Under the pieces are notes generated by a model. The model was not told where the DNA came from and ran no database searches. It saw only the letters and a list, made by a program, of their open reading frames with translations. 5,926 nucleotides of DNA from Bacteroidales bacterium (GTDB taxonomy: Bacteria > Bacteroidota > Bacteroidia > Bacteroidales > SM23-62), in assembly GCA_016783865.1 (NCBI GenBank), contig JADHVS010000264.1, positions 1 through 5,926 of the forward strand. The letters are read 5' to 3'. Below are positions 1 to 5,644 of the stretch, in pieces. The stretch's first letter is position 1, and the number at the start of each line of letters is the position of its first letter. The translations under genes and the position numbers were made by a program.

Positions 1-1
1 T

Positions 2-862
2 GCTGGTACCTCGGGCGATAAGCTGATGCATGAAAGGGGCCTGACAGCTTTTACCGATGCAATGAAATGCTCATATCACACGGGTATTCCCCTGATTCAA
101 AGCTTTTCTCCCAGGCTGTCTTTTACACATGCACTGAGCAGCATACAATTACTGGCAGATTCTTCTATTTACAAAACCAGGCTGGATGACATGAATAATA
201 AACCTGTCCTCCTGGTGTCATCCAAACAACAGCTTAACAACAGGGAGGCCAGGATTAAATCCATGGCCCGTGATTTCTGGGAAGATGATTACATTACCCT
301 GTCGATCCTTCCCGTGAAGGCATTTAACACCGGATATTCCGGTTGGCTGCAACATGCTGAAGAGATCAGGGACAGCTTGACCTGTGAAGGAAATATTTGT
401 TCAGATACCGATCCGGAACTGGTATACTATAATGGATTTGAAAACAGCAGTTCGGATATTACTTTTTCAGGATCGGGGGCTATATATAAAAAGCAGGGGG
501 AGGCGGAGATCCTGAACCATGTATTTGAGGTTGATTCCGTTGCCTGGAAATCAGAGATTTCATTCTGGATGTTTATCGATTCCCGTACTGATAACATGCC
601 CCAGCCTGTTTTATATGTATGGGATGAGAAAGGTCAGCTGCTGGTAAAAACAAAATTTGAAAACAGGGAGCTGCATAATGTATATAGTCAATGGGCCCGT
701 TTATCTGCAGATGTTGATTTTGAGAAGGGCAAGCGATACCAGCTGGTTGTAACGGGAAAATACATTACGATTGATGACCTGCTGATAAAGCCGGTTAATG
801 CAAATGTTTTAGTAATAACTGCTGATACTGAGCTGTTTAATAATTACCAGCTGAAAAAGTAA
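2..862 (+). CDS. C-terminal part of a protein of unknown function with a probable C-terminal beta-sandwich domain (5' end outside window)
   Basis: The reading frame is open from the left edge to the TAA at 860-862, about 286 residues. The first ATG at 26 is probably internal, because codons from position 2 are in frame and no stop or leader is seen. I do not recognise the family. Residues from about 1 to 120 are mixed alpha/beta, with a hydrophobic strand (KPVLLVSS) near position 205. From about nt 415 the protein reads as a run of alternating beta strands, starting at a YYNGFEN motif, passing a SGSGAIY turn, and ending in a TIDDLLIKP strand. That pattern resembles jelly-roll/carbohydrate-binding-like modules in Bacteroidota surface proteins, where the domain often begins with 'GFE' and ends with 'DD'. 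No transmembrane segment or catalytic motif is visible in this part. It converges on the acetyltransferase gene with a 13-bp gap. The assignment to a jelly-roll fold is inference from strand pattern only. Confidence 0.7.
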   Translation, partial: AGTSGDKLMHERGLTAFTDAMKCSYHTGIPLIQSFSPRLSFTHALSSIQLLADSSIYKTRLDDMNNKPVLLVSSKQQLNNREARIKSMARDFWEDDYITLSILPVKAFNTGYSGWLQHAEEIRDSLTCEGNICSDTDPELVYYNGFENSSSDITFSGSGAIYKKQGEAEILNHVFEVDSVAWKSEISFWMFIDSRTDNMPQPVLYVWDEKGQLLVKTKFENRELHNVYSQWARLSADVDFEKGKRYQLVVTGKYITIDDLLIKPVNANVLVITADTELFNNYQLKK

Positions 863-876
863 GCTTACGCTTATTT
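857..876 (-). terminator. Possible weak hairpin terminator between convergent genes
   Basis: Positions 857-864 (AAGTAAGC) pair with 869-876 (GCTTATTT) through eight base pairs, one of them G-U, around a TTAC loop. It overlaps both stop codons. Read on the minus strand, the stem runs into a short T tract (five T), which suits termination of the acetyltransferase gene. Only two G-C pairs support the stem, so it may be too weak to work. Confidence 0.3.
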
Positions 877-1385
877 CAAACTTGTTTTTCTTTCAGCATG
901 GTCAGGCCATAATATACGTGGGCACATACCTGGCCGTCGAAATTTGCCAGGCCGGGCATATAGGCCCATCTCTTAAAACCAAATTTTTCCAGCAGGTGAA
1001 TGCTGTGAGTGTTTTTATCGAGGACCATTGCTATTAACTGATGGAAATGGAATTCACTGCTCTTTTCGAGGACATAAGCAATCAGGGCTGTGCCAAGGCC
1101 TTTTCCCTGAAAATCTTTATGAAGGTAAAAACTGATTTCTGCCACATGCCTGAATGCATCCCTGCCAGGCCGGTATGGGCTCAACGAGGCCCAGCCTACT
1201 ACGGAATGATTTACTTCTGCAACGAATAACGGGTATTTATCAGGGATATGCTGATAGAACCAGTCTGTTTTATCCCTAACGGTAACAGTAACGATCTCTG
1301 CAGTTGAGTTTTTAGTTGCGATTGTCTGGTTGTATATCTTAACTATGGCCGGAAGGTCTTCTTGTCGTGCTATTCTGATATTCAT
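876..1385 (-). CDS. GNAT-family N-acetyltransferase, phosphinothricin acetyltransferase (PAT/MnaT)-like
   Basis: This is a single-domain acetyl-CoA-dependent N-acetyltransferase of 169 residues, a normal length for the PAT/YncA (MnaT) branch of GNAT. The N-terminus (IRIARQEDLPAIVKIYNQ) is the typical first strand and helix. The acetyl-CoA pyrophosphate-binding loop is Q93-G-K-G-L-G98-T, preceded by the strand AEISFYLHKDF, in which E83 matches the conserved acidic position of this branch. N125 and the following helix leading to EKFGF (residues 133-137) form the usual motif B. Relatives acetylate the amino group of phosphinothricin, methionine sulfone or similar amino-acid analogues; the substrate here cannot be read from sequence. 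The protein has no signal peptide and should be cytosolic. The ATG start is supported by an AAGGA Shine-Dalgarno sequence six bases upstream, unlike the other genes in the window. It follows the hydrolase gene on the same strand after a 160-bp spacer, so it may have its own promoter. Confidence 0.9.
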   Translation of the reverse strand: MNIRIARQEDLPAIVKIYNQTIATKNSTAEIVTVTVRDKTDWFYQHIPDKYPLFVAEVNHSVVGWASLSPYRPGRDAFRHVAEISFYLHKDFQGKGLGTALIAYVLEKSSEFHFHQLIAMVLDKNTHSIHLLEKFGFKRWAYMPGLANFDGQVCAHVYYGLTMLKEKQV

Positions 1386-1422
1386 ATGCTTTCCTTCTGG
1401 GTTGGTTTTCTATATTGAGTGG

Positions 1423-1547
1423 CAAGTTGCGAGTTGCGGGGTACGAGTTAATATGCTATCAGCACATAATTGCCTGACAAAATATTAATTATCCTTGCCT
1501 GATAAGTGAGTATATATCTAACTGCTTACCCAATACCTCGCAACCTT
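1423..1547. repeat. Imperfect fold-back (inverted-repeat) element filling the intergenic spacer
   Basis: The arms are roughly 1423-1450 and 1519-1547. Reading the right arm in reverse complement, the two share GTTGCGAG (1426-1433 against 1537-1544), then GGGTA, then AGTTA at the inner end, in the same order with small indels. Further in, TATCAG at 1457-1462 pairs with CTGATA at 1499-1504, around an AT-rich centre near 1480-1490. The left arm is itself degenerately repetitive (AGTTGCG, AGTTGCG, GGTACGAGTT). The outer right arm overlaps the last bases of the hydrolase gene. The element could be a degraded MITE- or REP-like repeat, or a transcript hairpin between the two minus-strand genes. No target-site duplication was established. 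Confidence 0.5.
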
Positions 1548-3297
1548 ATTTTAAATATCCTCTTTTCTTAAGAAAAATATCTGCCTGTTCAAAGGCTTCC
1601 TGCTGGACATGCGGATCGGGCACAGGCCAGCCGTCATCCCGCATGGTATTTGGAGTAAACAGGTGTCCCACCTCATCATATATCCATAATTCACAATCAT
1701 TTCCTGCAGCTATCATCCGGTCATAAAACAACCGGGCTCCTTTCAATGGTGTAACTGTATCGTCGCGGCCCTGCAATATGATCGTTGGGGGAAGGTTTTT
1801 TCTTACATTATCCACCGGGGAGATGGTCCTGATATCAGCCCTTGTTCCTAATAAAAATTGCGACCATCCGTCATTATACAGGTCAACAGCCGGGGAAACC
1901 AGAATAAGGGCATCAGGTTCCGGCCGGTTGCTATCTGAAGGTGGTCCAGGGAATATGGCCGCTGCCATTGCAAGGTGCCCTCCGGCCGACCAGCCCCAGG
2001 CCACAATGCTATCGGTTTGCAGGCCAAGCGAATCTGCCTTCGACCGCATCCAGATGATGATATCACGGGTATCTTCCATTGCTTCAATTGGGGTGATGTC
2101 GGACTGGTTGGAAAGTCTGTACTGGGCAGCAACGGCGATCATGCCTTTCCGGGCAAAATGCCTCGCCCTGGAAAAAGCCCACGATGGATTACCCGCGGCC
2201 CATCCGCCGCCATGGAATATTACTATCCCCGGTACTTTTTGTGCCGGTATACTGGCCCAGGGTGAAAAAATGTGTGCTTCCAGATGAAATCCTTCGATTG
2301 TTTTAAAGATTTCCACCGAGTGGTCCCCGTTGTCATCCAGCCGGTCCTGATATGCTTTTTCAACCTGCTGTTTATATTTCCCGGTCGAACAAATAGCATA
2401 GAACCGGTCAACATAATCCTTGCTGTTACTGGTCCCGTAATTCGCAATGTGTCCCGACAGGTATCCGGCAAGCCAGAAATCAAGGAGTTCCTTATTGGTA
2501 AATATTTCAGGCAGCAGCCGGAATAATTCATCCATGCGCCTGATATAATAATTCCCGGGATCTGAACTATTTTCCATGAGTTTTTGCAGGTTAAGCTCGA
2601 TCCAGTCCTTGCAGTAATCTTCATAATGATCCAGTTCAAGGAAACCGGGATCATTTATATCCGTTTGTACTAAACGTTCGATTGTGTGATGGCTAAGGGA
2701 TGTCTCCAGTCCTGTAAATTCTTCATGCTGAGAAGGATAAAACAATATCAGCCGGTTGAATGAAAAGTAGGTATCGGCAATTATTCCTTTTATAAATGCC
2801 GAATCTGAAAAATCATGACGGGCCTGGAAGTCTTCGATAACAGAAAGAAATCCATTTTGCAATGAGTCAATTATATGAATAAAGTCTGTTTCGTTTTTTG
2901 TAAACAGGAAGTACCAGTTATGCTCGAACCATGGACTAACCTCAATGGAATACCGGGCCAGTGATATAAGGAAATAATTAACTTCTGCGCTTGTTCCCTC
3001 AAACCGAATGGTATTCATAATATCATTCCCGTCAAAAGTCATAAACAGTTCCTCTCCCGGTTGGAGGTAAAGCAATAGTTCCGCATCCTGGTAATAAAAC
3101 TCAATATCTGCGGATTCTTCAATTTTAAAACCATGGCTGAATTCCCCAGTTTCGGATATCCGAATTGTGCTGTCGTTAATTATTAAGATTGAATCTCGGG
3201 GATTGGTGATTGTCCCATGAATAATGGTTTCATTATTCCTGCCGCAGGAAAAGAATATAAATGAAATAACAAGGATTAAAATGCATGGATATCTCAT
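1546..3297 (-). CDS. Lipoprotein with TlpA/DUF4369-like N-terminal region and C-terminal alpha/beta-hydrolase (esterase) domain
   Basis: I place the start at the ATG at 3295-3297, giving 583 residues, because a lipoprotein signal peptide begins there: MRY, a hydrophobic stretch, then FFS followed by lipidated Cys18. The frame extends to a GTG at 3367-3369, but that adds 24 polar residues before the signal. Residues of about 23-111 form a beta-rich domain (IHGTITNP, GEFSHGF, LYLQPGEEL, IRFEGTSAEVNYF) like the DUF4369-type N-terminus of Bacteroidota TlpA-like proteins. Residues of about 112-325 look helical. From about 331 comes an alpha/beta-hydrolase with the oxyanion-hole motif HGGGW (362-366), nucleophile Ser437 in GWSAGG, probable Asp513 in GRDDTV and His545 in VGHLF. 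It is probably a carboxylesterase or deacetylase acting on small esters or acylated sugars, anchored in the periplasm. No acidic export signal follows the Cys, so surface display is not indicated. No thioredoxin CxxC is present. The substrate is unknown. Confidence 0.85.
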   Translation of the reverse strand: MRYPCILILVISFIFFSCGRNNETIIHGTITNPRDSILIINDSTIRISETGEFSHGFKIEESADIEFYYQDAELLLYLQPGEELFMTFDGNDIMNTIRFEGTSAEVNYFLISLARYSIEVSPWFEHNWYFLFTKNETDFIHIIDSLQNGFLSVIEDFQARHDFSDSAFIKGIIADTYFSFNRLILFYPSQHEEFTGLETSLSHHTIERLVQTDINDPGFLELDHYEDYCKDWIELNLQKLMENSSDPGNYYIRRMDELFRLLPEIFTNKELLDFWLAGYLSGHIANYGTSNSKDYVDRFYAICSTGKYKQQVEKAYQDRLDDNGDHSVEIFKTIEGFHLEAHIFSPWASIPAQKVPGIVIFHGGGWAAGNPSWAFSRARHFARKGMIAVAAQYRLSNQSDITPIEAMEDTRDIIIWMRSKADSLGLQTDSIVAWGWSAGGHLAMAAAIFPGPPSDSNRPEPDALILVSPAVDLYNDGWSQFLLGTRADIRTISPVDNVRKNLPPTIILQGRDDTVTPLKGARLFYDRMIAAGNDCELWIYDEVGHLFTPNTMRDDGWPVPDPHVQQEAFEQADIFLKKRGYLK

Positions 3298-3478
3298 TTT
3301 GCTGGTTTGTTGTTTCGGCAATGAAATTACAAATTCCTGTGGAATGGTATATGTTTTTGTCAATTTCACCGGTCTTTATCCTTATCGGTTACTAATCCGG
3401 ACATAAACAGTTGTTAAACCCTTTCGCATTTATTTTCTTTACACCCAATTTTAATACCTTGCCCTCCTTTACTGAGAA
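3298..3478. other. Divergent intergenic region between hydrolase lipoprotein and metal permease
   Basis: This 181-bp region should carry the promoters of both flanking genes, which are transcribed away from each other. I found no perfect TAnnTTTG box on either strand. The nearest match toward the permease is TACCTTG at 3455-3461, one T short and without a convincing -33 partner. Neither gene has a Shine-Dalgarno sequence here. No clear operator palindrome for a metal-responsive repressor is visible. Confidence 0.5.
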
Positions 3479-4768
3479 ATGGAGATCGTGATAAAATACC
3501 TGCTTGACTTTGGTGATGCCCTTGTGGAACTATCCCTTGAGATGGCGCCCTATTTGCTGCTGGGATTCCTGTTTGCGGGTATTTTATATGTATGGTTTCC
3601 CAGGAAAAAGGTTTATAAATATCTTGGTAAGCCCAATACTGCTTCTGTTATCAATGCCGCCCTGATAGGCATCCCGCTTCCCCTGTGTTCCTGCGGTGTA
3701 ATTCCTACCGGGATATCCTTTTACAACAGCGGCGCTTCGAAGGGATCATCCACCTCATTTTTAATATCCACACCCCAGACCGGGGTGGATAGCATCCTGG
3801 TTACTTACAGCCTGCTCGGCTTACCGATGGCCATTATCAGGCCAATCATCGCATTATTTACAGGGATTTTTGGTGGATTCCTGACCAATTTCTTTGATAC
3901 AGACAGGAAAAAGGGTGGACCACAAAAGGACGAGGTCATTGAGGAGAATAATATCGACAGGTCATTGTTTGGGATGCTGCGTTATGGTTTTGTTGAATTC
4001 ATGGAAGATATTGCCAAGTGGCTGGTTATTGGATTACATCTTGCCGCGCTTATAGAGATACTGGTGCCTGAAACCTTTTTCACGGCATATGTCGGAAACG
4101 AATACCTCGAAATGGTTCTGATACTGGTTGCTGCAATCCCATTGTATGTTTGTGCCACCGGATCGGTTCCCATTGCTGCCATATTGATGTTGAAAGGTTT
4201 GTCACCGGGAGCCGCCATTGTCTTTCTGATGGCCGGTCCGGCAACCAATGCTGCTACGATGACCGTCATCGGTAAAGTGTTTGGCAGAAAATCTCTTTTC
4301 ATATATCTCTTTTCAATTATTGCCGGCGCACTCTTTTTCGGGATCCTGGTGAATGAATTCCTGCCCAGGGAATGGTTCCTGAACGCTATAAAAACCATTC
4401 ATGGAGGGGAACATGCCCACGATATTCTTCCGGGTTGGCTGCACACCGGATCAGGAATAGTACTTGGATTGCTTGTTTTAAATGCTTTGTTTCGCAAATA
4501 TTTTCCCGGAGTATTTAAACCTAAGAAAAAGACAACAACAAAAATTCATCCTTCCATGAAAAAATATGAGATCATTGTAACCGGTATGACCTGCAATCAT
4601 TGTAAGGCCACTGTTGAAGAAAACGTCGGTAAAATAGATGGAATCGAATCTGTTGAAGCCGATCTTAATAAAAACAAGGTAAGCATATCCGGCGAGTATT
4701 TCGACCTGGAAAAAGTAAGGGAAAAAATCGAAAGCCTGGGTTATAATTATGGCGGTCCCGTTGAATGA
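3479..4768 (+). CDS. SO_0444/ArsP-type metal-efflux permease with fused C-terminal HMA (heavy-metal-associated) domain
   Basis: This 429-residue inner-membrane protein belongs to the DUF318/ArsP permease superfamily, and the layout matches the SO_0444-type Cu/Zn efflux transporters. Hydrophobic helices lie near residues 18-40, 55-80, 105-135, 178-197, 209-238, 243-265, 273-292 and 322-338. Family-typical motifs are IPLPLCSCG with Cys70 and Cys72, the small-residue stretch SGASKGSSTSFLISTPQTG, a second pseudo-repeat with Cys225-ATGSVP, and GPATNAAT at 253-260; the two cysteine-containing segments probably line the metal path. A charged cytosolic loop spans about 141-160. A short His-rich stretch (HGGEHAHD, 308-315) precedes the last helix. 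After a lysine-rich linker, residues of about 361-426 form an HMA domain with GMTCNHC, Cys372 and Cys375 being the metal ligands. The likely role is export of soft metal ions such as Cu(I) or Zn(II); the true ion is not fixed by sequence. The start ATG has no Shine-Dalgarno sequence but directly precedes the first hydrophobic segment. Confidence 0.9.
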   Translation: MEIVIKYLLDFGDALVELSLEMAPYLLLGFLFAGILYVWFPRKKVYKYLGKPNTASVINAALIGIPLPLCSCGVIPTGISFYNSGASKGSSTSFLISTPQTGVDSILVTYSLLGLPMAIIRPIIALFTGIFGGFLTNFFDTDRKKGGPQKDEVIEENNIDRSLFGMLRYGFVEFMEDIAKWLVIGLHLAALIEILVPETFFTAYVGNEYLEMVLILVAAIPLYVCATGSVPIAAILMLKGLSPGAAIVFLMAGPATNAATMTVIGKVFGRKSLFIYLFSIIAGALFFGILVNEFLPREWFLNAIKTIHGGEHAHDILPGWLHTGSGIVLGLLVLNALFRKYFPGVFKPKKKTTTKIHPSMKKYEIIVTGMTCNHCKATVEENVGKIDGIESVEADLNKNKVSISGEYFDLEKVREKIESLGYNYGGPVE

Positions 4769-4793
4769 TTTGATGGCAGATTCCTTACATTTG
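4761..4793 (+). promoter_or_regulatory. Predicted Bacteroidota-type promoter for gpmA
   Basis: TACATTTG at 4786-4793 matches the Bacteroidota -7 consensus TAnnTTTG exactly. A TTG at 4761-4763 lies 22 bases upstream, within the range reported for the -33 element; a full TTTG at 4769-4772 is too close, at 13 bases. The predicted start of transcription is near 4800, giving a leader of about 55-60 bases. The promoter overlaps the stop codon of the permease gene, so gpmA can be expressed independently of it. Confidence 0.5.
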
Positions 4794-4856
4794 TGAAAAA
4801 TTTCAGGATCATTTTTCGGATTAATCCAAACAAATTAACCATTAATAAAACAGATC

Positions 4857-5603
4857 ATGTATAAAGTTGTATTGTTGCGTCATGGAGAAAGTGCCTGGAA
4901 CAAGGAAAACCGTTTCACGGGCTGGACCGACGTAGACCTGACCGAAAAAGGAATTGAAGAAGCCACCGGTGCCGGAAAGATCATGAAAGAAAAAGGATTT
5001 ACTTTTGATATAGTCTTTACCTCCGTGCTGAAGCGTGCCCTGAGAACTACCTGGCTTGCCCTTGAACAAATGGATCTTTTATGGATCCCGGATGTTAAAA
5101 CCTGGCGATTAAATGAAAGACATTACGGAGCCCTTCAGGGATTGAATAAAGCAGAGACTGCTGAAAAGCATGGCGAAGAGCAGGTTTTAATATGGAGAAG
5201 AAGTTACGATATCCCACCACCGGCACTTGAAAAATCAGATGAGAGATATCCCGGTAACCAGGCCCGTTACCAGGACATGAATGATAAAGATGTACCCAGT
5301 ACTGAATCACTTAAAGATACAGTGGCGCGTTTTCTTCCTTTCTGGCACAAGGAAATTGCCCCAGCGATAAAGTCCGGAAAGAAAGTATTGATCTCGGCAC
5401 ACGGGAACAGCCTGAGGGCACTTGTTAAGTATTTGGATGAAATGACCGAGGAAGCCATCATCAAACTGAACATTCCTACAGGTGTTCCACTGGTTTATGA
5501 ACTGGATGCCAATCTAAGGCCCATTACCCATTACTACCTGGGCGACGAAGATGAAATTGCAAAGAAAGCTGCAGCCGTCGCAGCACAGGCATCTAAGAAG
5601 TGA
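4857..5603 (+). CDS. gpmA: 2,3-bisphosphoglycerate-dependent phosphoglycerate mutase
   Basis: This cytosolic glycolytic enzyme interconverts 3-phosphoglycerate and 2-phosphoglycerate through a phosphohistidine and the 2,3-bisphosphoglycerate cofactor. The 248-residue length is normal (E. coli GpmA has 250). All key residues are present, at the E. coli number minus two: the LLRHGES motif with phospho-accepting His9, Arg8, Arg60, acid/base Glu87 in NERHYG, Lys98, the Arg114-Arg115 pair, and His182 in SAHGNS. The [14 protein letters not shown] segment near the N-terminus is also classic for the cofactor-dependent family. The C-terminus is a charged and alanine-rich tail ([16 protein letters not shown]), as expected for the flexible tail of this enzyme. 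The ATG at 4857 is preceded by an A-rich leader without Shine-Dalgarno, and the [12 protein letters not shown] start fits the family exactly. It lies 88 bases after the permease gene but has its own likely promoter, and its link to the metal genes is probably only positional. Confidence 0.98.
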   Translation: MYKVVLLRHGESAWNKENRFTGWTDVDLTEKGIEEATGAGKIMKEKGFTFDIVFTSVLKRALRTTWLALEQMDLLWIPDVKTWRLNERHYGALQGLNKAETAEKHGEEQVLIWRRSYDIPPPALEKSDERYPGNQARYQDMNDKDVPSTESLKDTVARFLPFWHKEIAPAIKSGKKVLISAHGNSLRALVKYLDEMTEEAIIKLNIPTGVPLVYELDANLRPITHYYLGDEDEIAKKAAAVAAQASKK

Positions 5604-5608
5604 GTCGT

Positions 5609-5631
5609 GGGTGCGGGTGTTGGGTGAGGGG
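5609..5631 (+). other. Canonical G-quadruplex motif just after gpmA
   Basis: Four G runs occur at 5609-5611, 5615-5617, 5622-5624 and 5628-5631, separated by loops of three, four and three bases. This satisfies the standard G3+N1-7 rule on the gpmA sense strand. It begins five bases past the gpmA stop codon and ends 13 bases before the stop of the convergent gene, filling most of the 41-bp gap. It could act as a 3' end structure of the gpmA transcript, but folding was not tested. Confidence 0.6.
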
Positions 5632-5644
5632 TGTGGCAGGAAGA

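Noticed and set aside
1778..2287. 169-codon open frame on the plus strand antisense to the hydrolase gene
   Set aside because: It lies wholly within the catalytic-domain coding region on the opposite strand, its translation shows no domain or sensible hydrophobic pattern, and the minus-strand frame has clear family motifs.
3298..3369. Upstream GTG start extending the hydrolase lipoprotein by 24 residues
   Set aside because: The extension puts a polar segment ahead of a perfect lipoprotein signal peptide, so the ATG at 3297 is much the better start.
3455..3461. TACCTTG as a -7 promoter box for the permease
   Set aside because: It lacks one T of TAnnTTTG and has no convincing TTTG/TTG element at the right distance.
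3463..3470. CCTCCTTT in the permease leader (AAAGGAGG on the minus strand), a Shine-Dalgarno or anti-Shine-Dalgarno look-alike
   Set aside because: On the minus strand no reading frame of useful length follows it; on the plus strand it is the complement of a Shine-Dalgarno and no pairing partner is evident. Probably chance.
3982..4398. 138-codon minus-strand frame antisense to the permease
   Set aside because: It is a shadow of the conserved membrane-helix codons of the permease and has no start signal or domain.
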